DNA from: Hippophae tibetana
Taxonomy: Eukaryota > Streptophyta > Magnoliopsida > Rosales > Elaeagnaceae
Reading direction: 5' to 3'
Assembly (NCBI GenBank): GCA_037013495.1
Contig: CM072810.1
Location: 73,454,449 to 73,518,448 of the forward strand
Length of the DNA: 64,000 nt
The notes below the pieces were generated by a model. The model worked only from the letters and a program-made list of their open reading frames with translations. It did not search any database and was not told the DNA's origin. The first letter of the stretch is position 1. The number at the start of each line of letters is the position of its first letter. The translations under genes and the position numbers were made by a program. Below are positions 32,901 through 45,699 of the stretch, in pieces.

Positions 32901-35900
32901 TTCCAATTATACACGCCATTACTTTTGACTAAGGTGTCGAAACTTTTAATATAATATATCAAATCGAACTTTTAAATATTCCTATAATCAGAGCATGGAT
33001 ACCTAAGAATATTATTTTTAGAAATGAAATTCAACCGTTTATATCACATACCAAAGTTTAAAATTTTCGTCTCACCTATTCCATTTTTTTTTTCTTTCAG
33101 ATTTTTCAATGCCACTATAAGAGCAATTGAGTTAGGGATCAAGAGTTTGTTTAAAAATATTCTAAATTTCTCTAGATCCAACAAATATTCTCTAGATCAG
33201 TGAAATATTCTAATGACCCTTTACAAATAATAGATTCGGAATATCTAATGGAAAGATTAATTTTTTAAGCAATTATTTTTTTTATTTACTCATATGCCCC
33301 TTATGTTTAGCAATTTTTTTTACTGAATTGTGGAATTTAATTTTTCTTATTTATTATAAGTATTTTTACGCTTTTATTATTTACGGATGGATTAAGCAAA
33401 TATCATAACTAAATATCCTCACTATGGTTGCATTACGTCTTGGGTTTTGTTGCTTGTATAAGAAAACAACAACCTTTTGATGGAGGAAGAACTAGTATAA
33501 TTAATGAAAATATTTTTTACCAAGCTTTGTACTTTTCTTCCTAGGGTTCTTGATGGAATGCCTAATGTCGACACATCAAAGCGAATGATCATTATCTTTT
33601 GGCATCAAAAGGTTGCGGTTTATGGACTTATTGATGTTGTTTTCGTGTGTGGATTTCATTTCGTAGTTCTTTTTTAAATCTTCGTCTCTTATTCTTGATA
33701 TTTATTTCTACGCTCAATCAATCCATGTTATTCATAAAAAAATTGTCTGAAAAACAAGATGTGTTCTACTGTTTACAGTATTGAAAAAAGAACATTTGAT
33801 AAATCAGAGTTCCAATTTTACACGGCAATACTTTTGACGCGGGTGTCGAAATGTTTAATATTATATCAAATCGAAGCTTGTAAATATTCCTATAATCAGA
33901 GCATGGATTCCTAGTAATATTACTTTTTGAAATCAAATTCAACCGTTTATATCACCTACCCAAGTTTAAAATTGTTGTCTCACTGATTCCTTCTTTTTTC
34001 TTTCGGTTTTTTCAATGCCACTATAAGAGCGATTGACTTACGGATCAAGAGTGTTTTTAAAAATATTCTAAATTTCTCTATATCCAACAAATATTCTGAA
34101 GATCAGTGAAATATTCTAATGACCTTTCACAACGGATAGATTTCGAATATCTAATGGAAAGATTAATTTTTGAAGAAATTATATTTGTTCTATTTACTTA
34201 TGTGCCTCTTATGATTTGTGATTTTTTTTACTGAATTGTGGAATTTAATTTTTCTTATTTATCATAAGCATTTTTACGCTTTTATTATTTACGGTTGATT
34301 TAAGCAAATTTCATAACTAAATATCCTCACTATGGTTGTATTACGTCTTTTGTTTTGTTGCTTGTATAAGAAAACAACAAACTTTTGATAGAGGAAGAAC
34401 TAGTATAATCAATGAAAATATTTTTTACCAAGCTTTGTACTTTTCTTCCTAGGGTTCTTGATATAATGCCTAGATTCGACACATCGAAGCGAGTGATCAT
34501 TATTTTTTGGCATCAAAAGGTTGCGGTTTATGGACTTATTGATCTTGTTTTCGTTTGTGGATTTCATTTCGTAGTTCTTTTTTAAATCTTCGTCTCTTAT
34601 TCTCAATCTTTATTTCTACGCTCAATCAATCTATGTTCTTCATAAAAAAAATTGTGGGAAAAACAAGATGGGTTCTACTGTTTACAGTATTGAAAAAAGA
34701 ATATTTGATAAATCAGAGTTCCAATTTTACACGCCATTACTTTTGACTCGGGTGTCGAAACTTTTAATATAATATATCAAATCGAAGCTTGTAAATATTC
34801 CTATAATCAGAGCATGGATTCCTAAGAATATTATTTTTTGAAATCAAATTCAACCGTTTATATCACCTACCAAAGTTTAAAATTTTCGTCTCATCTATTC
34901 CGTTTTTTTTATTTCAGTTTTTTTCAATGCTACTATAAGAGCAATTGAGTTAGGGATCAGGAATGTGTTTAAAAATATTCTAAATTTCTCTATATCCAAC
35001 AAATATTCTCTAGATCAGTGAAATATTCTAATGACCCTTTATAAAGAATAGATTTGGAATATCTAATGGAAAGATTAATTTTGGAAGCAATTATTTTTGT
35101 TTTATTTACTTATATGCCCCTTATGTTTAGCGATTTTTTTTACTGAATTGTGGAACTTAATTTTTCTTATTTATCATAAGTATTTTTTCGCTTTTATTAT
35201 TTACAGATGGATTAAGAAAATTTCATAACTAAATATCCTCAGTATGGTTGCATTACGTCTTAGGTTTTGTTGCTTGTATAAGAAAACAACAACCTTTTCA
35301 TGTAGGAAGAACTAGTATAATTAATGAAAATATTTTTTACCAAGCTTTGTACTTTTGTTTTGAGGGTTCTTGATATAATGCCTAGAATCGACAAATCGAA
35401 GCGAGTGATCATTATTTTTTGGCATCAAAAGGTTGCGGTTTATGGACATATTGATGTTGTTTTCGTGTGTGGATTTCATTTCGTAGTTCTTTTTTAATTC
35501 TTCATCTCTTATTCTTGATCTTTATTTCTACGCTCATTCAATCAATGTTCTTCATAAAAAAAATTGTGGGAAAAACAAGATGGGTTCTACTGTTTATACT
35601 ATTGAAAAAAGAACATTAGATAAATCAGAGTTCCAATTTTACACGCCATTACGTTTGACTCGGGTGTCAAAACTTTTAATATAATATATCAAATCGAAGC
35701 TTGTAAATATTCCTATAATCAGAGCATGGATTCCTAAGAATATTATTTTTTGAACTCAAATTCAACCGTTTATTTCACCTACCAAATTTTAAAATTTTCG
35801 TCTAACCATATTCCGTTTTTTTTCTTTCGGTTTTTTTCAATACTACTATAAGAGCAATTGAGTTAGGGATGAGGAATGTGTTTAAAAATATTCTAAATTT

Positions 35901-38900
35901 CTCTATATCCAACAAATATTCTCTAGATCAGTGAAATATTCTAATGACCCTTTACAAAGAATAGATTCGGAATATCTAATGGAAAGATTAATTTTGCAAG
36001 CAATTATTTTTTTTTATTTACTTATATGCCCCTTATGTTTGGCGATTTTTTTTACTCAATTGTGGAATTTAATTTTTCTTATTTATCATAAATTGTTTTA
36101 CGCTTTTATTATTTACGGATGGATTAAGCACATTTCATAACTAAATATCCTCACTCTGGTTGCATTACGTCTTGGGTTTTGTTGCTTGTATAAGAAAAGA
36201 ACAACTTTTTGATGGAGGAAGAACTAGTATAAGTAATGAAAATATTTTTTACAAAGCTTTGTACGTTTCTTCCTAGGGTTCTTGATGGAATGCCAAATTT
36301 CGACACATCAAAGCGAGTGATCATTATTTTTTGGCATCAAAAGGTTGCGGTTTATGGACTTATTGATGTTGTTTTCGTCTGTGGATTTCATTTCGTAGTT
36401 CTTTTTTAAGTCTTTGTCTCTTATTTTTGATCTTTATTTCTATGCTCAATCAATCTATGTTCTTCATAAAAAAATTGTGGGAAAAACAAGATGGGTTCTA
36501 CTGTTTATAGTATTGAAAAAAGAACATTTGATAAATCCGACCTCCAATTTTACACGGCATTACTTTTGACTCGGTTGTCGAAACGTTTAATATAATATAT
36601 CAAATCGAAGCTTGTAAATATTCCTATAATGAGAGCATAGATTCCTAAGAATATTATTTTTTGAAATCAAATTCAACCGTTTATATCACCTACCAAAGTT
36701 TAAAGTTTTCGTCTCATCTCACCTATTCCGTTTTTTTTTTCTTTCGGTTTTGTTCAATGCCACTATAAGAGCAATTGAGTTAGGGATCAAGAATGTGTTT
36801 AAAAATATTCTAAATTTCTCTATATCCAACAAATATTCTCTAGATAAGTGAAATATTCTAATGACCCTTTACAAAGAATAGATTCGGAATATCTAATGGA
36901 AACATTAATTTTTGAAGCAATTATTTTTGTTTTATTTACTTATATGCCCCTTATGTTTGGCGATTTTTTTTACTCAATTGTGGAATTTAATTTTTCTTAT
37001 TTATCATAAATTGTTTTACGCTTTTATTATTTACGGATGGATTAAGCACATTTCATAACTAAATATCCTCACTCTGGTTGCATTACGTCTTGCGTTTTGT
37101 TGCTTGTATAAGAAAACAACAAACTTTTGATGGAGGAAGAACTAGTATAATTAATGAAAATATTTTTTTACCAAGCTTTGTACTTTTGTTTTGAGGGTTC
37201 TTGATATAATGCCTAGATTCGACACATCGAAGCGAGTGATCATTATTTTTTGGCATCAAAAGGTTGCGGTTTATGGACATATTGATGTTGTTTTCGTCTG
37301 TGGATTTCATTTCGTAGTTCTTTTTTAATTCTTCGTCTCTTATTCTTGATCTTTATTTCTACGCTCAATCAATCAATGTTCTTCATAAAAAAATTTGTGG
37401 GAAAAACAAGATGGGTTCTACTGTTTATACTATTGAAAAAAGAACATTTGATAAATCAGAGTTCCAATTTTACATGCCATTACGTTTGACTCGGGTGTCG
37501 AAACTTTTAATATAATATATCAAATCGAAGCTTGTAAATATTCCTATAATCAGAGCATGGATTCCTAAGAATATTATTTTTTGAACTCAAATTCAACCGT
37601 TTATATCACCTACCAAAGTTTAAAATTTTCGTCTCACCTATTCCGTTTTTTTTCTTTCGGTGTTTTTCAAAACCACTATAAGAGCAATTGAGTTAGGGAT
37701 CAGGAATGTGTTTAAAAATATTCTAAATTTCTCTATATCCAACAAATATTCTCTAGATCAGTGAAATATTCTAATGACCCTTTACAAAGAATAGATTCGG
37801 AATATCTAATGGAAAGATTAATTTTGCAAGCAATTATTTTTGTTTTATTTACTTATATGCCCCTTATGTTTAGCGATTTTTTTTACTGAATTGTGGAATT
37901 TAATTTTTCTTATTTATCATAAGTGTTTTTACGCTTTTATTAATTACGGATGGATTAAGCACATTTCATAACTAAATATCCTCACGATGGTTGCATTGCG
38001 TCTTGGGTTTTGTTGCTTGTATATGAAAACAACAACTTTTTGATGGAGGAAGAACTAGTATAATCAATGAAAATATTTTTTACCAAAGCTTTGTACTTTT
38101 CTTCCGAGGGTTCTTGATATAATGCCTAGATTCGACACATCGAAGCGAGTGATCATTATTTTTTGGCATCAAAAGGTTGCGGTTTATGGACTTATTGATG
38201 TTGTTTTCGTCTGTGGATTTCATTTCGTAGTTCTTTTTTAAATCTTCGTCTCTTATTCTTGATCTTTATTTCTACGCTCAATCAATCTATGTTCATCATA
38301 AAAAAAATTGTGGGAAAAACAAGATGGGTTCTACTGTTTACAGTATTGAAAAAAGATTATTTGATAAATCAGAGTTCCAATTTTACACGCCATTACTTTT
38401 GACTCGGGTGTCGAAACTTTTAATATAATATATCAAATATAAGCTTGTAAATATTCCTATAATCAGAGCATGGATTCCTAAGAATATTATTTTTTGAAAT
38501 CAAATTCAACCGTTTATATCACCTACCAAAGTTTAAAATTTTCGTCTCATCTATTCCGTTTTTTTTCTTTCAGTTTTTTTCAATGCTACTATAAGAGCAA
38601 TTGAGTTAGGGATCAGGAATGTGTTTAAAAATATTCTAAATTTCTCTATATCCAACAAATATTCTCTAGAACTGTGAAATATTCTAATGACCCTTTACAA
38701 AGAATAGATTTGGAATATCTAATGGAAAGATTAATTTTGGAAGCAATTATTTTTGTTTTATTTACTTATATGCCCCTTATGTTTAGCGATTTTTTTTACT
38801 GAATTGTGGAACTTAATTTTTCTTATTTATCATAAGTATTTTTTCGCTTTTATTATTTACGGATGGATTAAGAAAATTTCATAACTAAATATCCTCAGTA

Positions 38901-41900
38901 TGGTTGCATTACGTCTTAGGTTTTGTTGCTTGTATAAGAAAACAACAACCTTTTCATGGAGGAAAAACTAGTATAATTAATGAAAATATTTTTTACCAAG
39001 TTTTGTACTTTTGTTTTAAGGGTTCTTGATATAATGCCTATATTCGACACATCGAAGCGAGTGATCAATTTTTTGGCATCAAAAGGTTGCGGTTTATGGA
39101 CTTATTGATGTTGTTTTCGTCTGGGGATTTCATTTCGTAGTTCTTTTTAAATCTTCGTCTCTTATTCTTGATCTTTATTTCTACGCTCAATCAATCTATG
39201 TTCTTCATAAAAAAAATTGTGGGAAAAACAAGATGGGTTCTACTGTTTACAGCATTGAAAAAAGAATATTTGATAAATCAGAGTTCCAATTTTACACGCC
39301 ATTACTTTTGACTCGGGTGTCGAAACTTTTAATATAATATATCAAATCGAAGCTTTTAAATATTCCTATAATCAGAGCATGGATTCCTAAGAATATTATT
39401 TTTTGAAATCAAATTCAACCGTTTATATCACCTACCAAAGTTTAAAATTTTCGTCTCATCTATTCCGTTTTTTTTCTTTCAGTTTTTTTCAATGCTACTA
39501 TAAGGGCAATTGAGTTAGGGATCAGTAATGTGTTTAAAAATATTCTAAATTTCTCTATATCCAACAAATATTCTCTAGATAAGTGAAATATTCTAATGAC
39601 CCTTTACAAAGAATAGATTTGGAATATCTAATGGAAAGATTAATTTTGGAAGCAATTATTTTTGTTTTATTTACTTATATGCCCCTTATGTTTAGCGATT
39701 TTTTTTACTGAATTGTGGAACTTAATTTTTCTTATTTATCATAAGTATTTTTTCGCTTTTATTATTTACAGATGGATTAAGAAAATTTCATAACTAAATA
39801 TCCTCAGTATGGTTGCATTACGTCTTAGGTTTTGTTGCTTGTATAAGAAAACAACAACCTTTTCATGGAGGAAGAACTAGTATAATTAATGAAAATATTT
39901 TTTACCAAGCTTTGTACTTTTGTTTTAAGGGTTCTTGATATAATGCCTGGATTCGACACATCGAAGCGAGTGATCATTATTTTTTGGCATCAAAAGGTTG
40001 CGGTTTATGGACTTATTGATCTTGTTTTCGTCTGTGGATTTCATTTCGTAGTTCTTTTTTAAATCTTCGTCTCTTATTCTTGATCTTTATTTCTACGCTC
40101 AATCAATCTATGTTCTTCATAAAAAAAATTGTGGGAAAAACAAGATGGGTTCTACTGTTTATACTATTGAAAAAAGAACATTAGATAAATCAGAGTTCCA
40201 ATTTTACACGCCATTACGTTTGACTCGGGTGTCAAAACTTTTAATATAATATATCAAATCGAAGCTTGTAAATATTCCTATAATCAGAGCATGGATTCCT
40301 AAGAATATTATTTTTTGAACTCAAATTCAACCGTTTATATCACCTACCAAAGTTTAAAATTTTCGTCTCACCTATTCCGTTTTTTTTCTTTCGGTTTTTT
40401 TCAATACCACTATAAGAGCAATTGAGTTAGGGATCAGGAATGTGTTTAAAAATATTCTCAATTTCTCTATATCCAAAAAATATTCTCTAGATCAGTGAAA
40501 TATTCTAATGACCCTTTACAAAGAATAGATTCGGAATATCTAATGGAAAGATTAATTTTGCAAGCAATTATTTTTGTGTTATTTACTTATATGCCCCTTA
40601 TGTTTAGCGATTTTTTTTACTGAATTGTGGAACTTAATTTTTCTTATTTATCATAAGTGTTTTTACGATTTTATTAATTACGGATGGATTAAGCACATTT
40701 CATAACTAAATATCCTCACGATGGTTGCATTGCGTCTTGGGTTTTGTTGCTTGTATATGAAAACAACAAATTTTTGATGGAGGAAGAACTAGTATAATCA
40801 ATGAAAATATTTTTTACCAAGCTTTGTACTTTTCTTCCGAGGGTTCTTGATATAATGCCTAGATTCGACACATCCAAGCGAGTGATCATTATTTTTTGGC
40901 ATCAAAAGGTTGCGGTTTATGGACTTATTGATGTTGTTTTCGTCTGTGGATTTCATTTCGTAGTTCTTTTTTAAATCTTCGTCTCTTATTCTTGATCTTT
41001 ATTTCTACGCTCAATCAATCTTTGTTCTTCATAAAAAAAATTGTGGGAAAAACAAGATGGGTTCTACTGTTTACAGTATTGAAAAAAGAATATTTGATAA
41101 ATCAGAGTTCCAATTTTACACGCCATTACTTTTGACTCGGGTGTCGAAACTTTTAATATAATATATCAAATCGAAGCTTGTAAACATTCCTATAATCAGA
41201 GCATGGATTCCTAAGAATATTATTTTTTGAACTCAAATTCAACCGTTTATATCACCTACCAAAGTTTAAAATTTTCGTCTCACCTATTCCGTTTTTTTTC
41301 TTTCGGTTTTTTTCAATACCACTATAAGAGCAATTGAGTTAGGGATCAGGAATGTGTTTAAAAATATTCTAAATTTCTCTATATCCAACAAATATTCTCT
41401 AGATCAGTGAAATATTCTAATGACCCTTTACAAAGAATAGATTCGGAATATCGAATGGAAAGATTAATTTTGCAAGCAATTATTTTTGTTTTATTTACTT
41501 ATATGCCCCTTATGTTTAGCGATTTTTTTTACTGAATTGTGGAACTTAATTTTTCTTATTTATCATAAGTGTTTTTACGCTTTTATTAATTACGGATGGA
41601 TTAAGCACATTTCATAACTAAATATCCTCACGATGGTTGCATTGCGTCTTGGGTTTTGTTGCTTGTATATGAAAACAACAACTTTTTGATGGAGGAAGAA
41701 CTAGTATAATCAATGAAAATATTTTTTACCAAGCTTTGTACTTTTCTTCCAAGGGTTCTTGATATAATTCCTAGATTCGACACATCCAAGCGAGTGATCA
41801 ATATTTTTTGGCATCAAAAGGTTGCAGTTTATGGACTTATTGATGTTGTTTTCGTCTGTGGATTTCATTTCGTAGTTCTTTTTTATATCTTCGTCTCTTA

Positions 41901-42051
41901 TTCTTGATCTTTATTTCTACGCTCAATCAATCTATGTTCTTCATAAAAAAAATTGTGGGAAAAACAAGATGGGTTCTACTGTTTACGGTATTGAAAAAAG
42001 AATATTTGATAAATCAGAGTTCCAATTTTACACGCCATTACTTTTGACTCG
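29921..42051 (+). repeat. 912-bp satellite array, beta block
   Basis: Beta units start at 30380, 31294, 32020, 32933, 33842, 34751, 35663, 36574, 37494, 38407, 39316, 40228 and 41140. Lengths are 909-920 bp, except 31294-32019 (726 bp), which contains an alpha patch and deletions. The unit interrupted by the plastid insert (29262-30379) is about 908 bp without it. Neighbouring units differ at scattered positions and several local variants alternate (for example GAACTCAAATTC versus GAAATCAAATTC). No gene is visible; open frames of 60-75 codons recur by shared ancestry only. Confidence 0.94.
31618..31975 (+). repeat. Alpha patch inside a beta unit
   Basis: About 350 bp of alpha-type sequence (ACGTCTAGGGTTTTG through CAGTATGAAA) sits inside the beta unit starting at 31294. 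The left joint shares ATTA with both parents and skips about 220 bp of the unit. The right joint returns to beta with a small loss. It looks like a non-reciprocal patch from the alpha domain some 8 kb or more away. Confidence 0.75.
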
Positions 42052-45000
42052 GGTGACGAAACTTTTAATATAATATATCAAATCGAAGCTTGTAAATATT
42101 CCTATAATCAGAGCATGGATTCCTAAGAATATTATTTTTTGAAATCAAATTCAACCGTTTATATCACCTACCAAAGTTTAAAATTTTCGTCTCATCTATT
42201 CCGTTTTTTTTCTTTCAGTTTTTTTCAATGCTACTATAAGAGCAATTGAGTTAGGGATGAGGAATGTGTTTAAAAATATTCTAAATTTCTCTCTATCCAA
42301 CAAATATTCTCTAGATCAGTGAAATATTCTAATGACCCTTTACAAAGAATAGATTTGGAATATCTAATGGAAAGATTAATTTTGGAAGCAATTATTTTTG
42401 TTTTATTTACTTATATGCCCCTTATGTTTAGCGATTTTTTTTACTGAATTGTGGAATTTAATTTTTCTTATTTATCATAAGTATTTTTTCGCTTTTATTA
42501 TTTACAGATGGATTAAGAAAATTTCATAACTAAATATCCTCAGTATGGTTGCATTACGTCTTAGGTTTTGTTGCTTGTATAAGAAAACAACAACCTTTTC
42601 ATGGAGGAAGAACTAGTATAATTAATGAAAATATTTTTTACCAAGCTTTGTACTTTTGTTTTAAGGGTTCTTGATATAATGCCTAGATTCGACACATCGA
42701 AGCGAGTGATCATTATTTTTTGGCATCAAAAGGTTGCGGTTTATGGACATATTGATGTTGTTTTCGTCTGTGGATTTCATTTCGTAGTTCTTTTTTAATT
42801 CTTCGTCTCTTATTCTTGATCTTTATTTCTACGCTCAATCAATCAATGTTCTTCATAAAATAAATTGTGGGAAAAACAAGATGGGTTCTACTGTTTATAC
42901 TATTGAAAAAAGAACATTTGATAAATTAGAGTTCCAATTTTACACGCCATTACGTTTGACTCGGGTGTCGAACCTTTTAATATAATATATCAAATCGAAG
43001 CTTGTAAATATTCCTATAATCAGAGCATGGATTCCTAAGAATATTATTTTTTGAAATCAAATTCAACCGTTTATATCACCTACCAAAGTTTAAAATTTTC
43101 GTCTCATCTATTCCGTTTTTTTTCTTTCAGTTTTTTTCAATGATACTATAAGAGCAATTGAGTTAGGGATGAGGAATGTGTTTAAAAATATTCTAAATTT
43201 CTCTCTATCCAACAAATATTCTCTAGATCAGTGAAATATTCTAATGACCCTTTACAAAGAATAGATTTGGAATATCTAATGGAAAGATTAATTTTGGAAG
43301 CAATTATTTTTGTTTTATTTACTTATATGCCCCTTATGTTTAGCGATTTTTTTTACTGAATTGTGGAATTTAATTTTTCTTATTTATCATAAGTATTTTT
43401 TCGCTTTTATTATTTACAGATGGATTAAGAAAATTTCATAACTAAATATCCTCAGTATGGTTGCATTACGTCTTAGGTTTTGTTGCTTGTATAAGAAAAC
43501 AACAACCTTTTCATGGAGGAAGAACTAGTATAATTAATGAAAATATTTTTTACCAAGCTTTGTACTTTTGTTTTAAGGGTTCTTGATATAATGCCTAGAT
43601 TCGACACATCGAAGCGAGTGATCATTATTTTTTGGCAGCAAAAGGTTGCGGTTTATGGACATATTGATGTTGTTTTCGTCTGTGGATTTCATTTCGTAGT
43701 TCTTTTTTAATTCTTCGTCTCTTTTTCTTGATCTTTATTTCTACGCTCAATCAATCTATGTTCTTCATAAAAAAAATTGTGGGAAAAACAAGATGGGTTC
43801 TACTGTTTACGGTATTGAAAAAAGAATATTTGATAAATCAGAGTTCCAATTTTACACGCCATTACTTTTGACTCGGGTGACGAAACTTTTAATATAATAT
43901 ATCAAATCGAAGCTTGTAAATATTCCTATAATCAGAGCATGGATTCCTAAGAATATTATTTTTTGAAATCAAATTCAACCGTTTATATCACCTACCAAAG
44001 TTTAAAATTTTCGTCTCATCTATTCCGTTTTTTTTCTTTCAGTTTTTTTCAATGCTACTATAAGAGCAATTGAGTTAGGGATGAGGAATGTGTTTAAAAA
44101 TATTCTAAATTTCTCTCTATCCAACAAATATTCTCTAGATCAGTGAAATATTCTAATGACCCTTTACAAAGAATAGATTTGGAATATCTAATGGAAAGAT
44201 TAATTTTGGAAGCAATTATTTTTGTTTTATTTACTTATATGCCCCTTATGTTTAGCGATTTTTTTTACTGAATTGTGGAATTTAATTTTTCTTATTTATC
44301 ATAAGTATTTTTTCGCTTTTATTATTTACAGATGGATTAAGAAAATTTCATAACTAAATATCCTCAGTATGGTTGCATTACGTCTTAGGTTTTGTTGCTT
44401 GTATAAGAAAACAACAACCTTTTCATGGAGGAAGAACTAGTATAATTAATGAAAATATTTTTTACCAAGCTTTGTACTTTTGTTTTAAGGGTTCTTGATA
44501 TAATGCCTAGATTCGACACATCGAAGCGAGTGATCATTATTTTTTGGCATCAAAAGGTTGCGGTTTATGGACATATTGATGTTGTTTTCGTCTGTGGATT
44601 TCATTTCGTAGTTCTTTTTTAATTCTTCGTCTCTTATTCTTGATCTTTATTTCTACGCTCAATCAATCAATGTTCTTCATAAAATAAATTGTGGGAAAAA
44701 CAAGATGGGTTCTACTGTTTATACTATTGAAAAAAGAACATTTGATAAATTAGAGTTCCAATTTTACACGCCATTACGTTTGACTCGGGTGTCGAACCTT
44801 TTAATATAATATATCAAATCGAAGCTTGTAAATATTCCTATAATCAGAGCATGGATTCCTAAGAATATTATTTTTTGAAATCAAATTCAACCGTTTATAT
44901 CACCTACCAAAGTTTAAAATTTTCGTCTCATCTATTCCGTTTTTTTTCTTTCAGTTTTTTTCAATGATACTATAAGAGCAATTGAGTTAGGGATGAGGAA

Positions 45001-45699
45001 TGTGTTTAAAAATATTCTAAATTTCTCTCTATCCAACAAATATTCTCTAGATCAGTGAAATATTCTAATGACCCTTTACAAAGAATAGATTTGGAATATC
45101 TAATGGAAAGATTAATTTTGGAAGCAATTATTTTTGTTTTATTTACTTATATGCCCCTTATGTTTAGCGATTTTTTTTACTGAATTGTGGAATTTAATTT
45201 TTCTTATTTATCATAAGTATTTTTTCGCTTTTATTATTTACAGATGGATTAAGAAAATTTCATAACTAAATATCCTCAGTATGGTTGCATTACGTCTTAG
45301 GTTTTGTTGCTTGTATAAGAAAACAACAACCTTTTCATGGAGGAAGAACTAGTATAATTAATGAAAATATTTTTTACCAAGCTTTGTACTTTTGTTTTAA
45401 GGGTTCTTGATATAATGCCTAGATTCGACACATCGAAGCGAGTGATCATTATTTTTTGGCAGCAAAAGGTAGCGGTTTATGGACATATTGATGTTGTTTT
45501 CGTCTGTGGATTTCATTTCGTAGTTCTTTTTTAATTCTTCGTCTCTTATTCTTGATCTTTATTTCTACGCTCAATCAATCTATGTTCTTCATAAAAAAAA
45601 TTGTGGGAAAAACAAGATGGGTTCTACTGTTTATACTATTGAAAAAAGAACATTTGATAAATCAGAGTTCCAATTTTACACGCCATTACGTTTGACTCG
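42052..45699 (+). repeat. Satellite dimer repeat, 1824 bp, two copies
   Basis: Units 42052 and 43876 share GGGTGACGAAAC and CTCTCTATCC; units 42964 and 44788 share GTCGAACCTTTT and CAATGATACTATAAG. The two dimers (42052-43875 and 43876-45699) look almost identical by eye. The last unit is also the first unit of the tetramer region. Confidence 0.85.
42950..42966 (+). other. CENP-B-box-like motif in satellite units (example)
   Basis: TTACGTTTGACTCGGGT at the unit boundary fits the core pattern NTTCGNNNNANNCGGGN at 8 of 9 fixed positions. It recurs at the ends of units with the ACGTTTGACTCGGG variant (for example near 35650, 37480, 40215, 44774, 48423 and 52072). Most other units read TTACTTTTGACTCGGGT and fit 7 of 9. 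No protein binding can be claimed from sequence. Confidence 0.3.
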
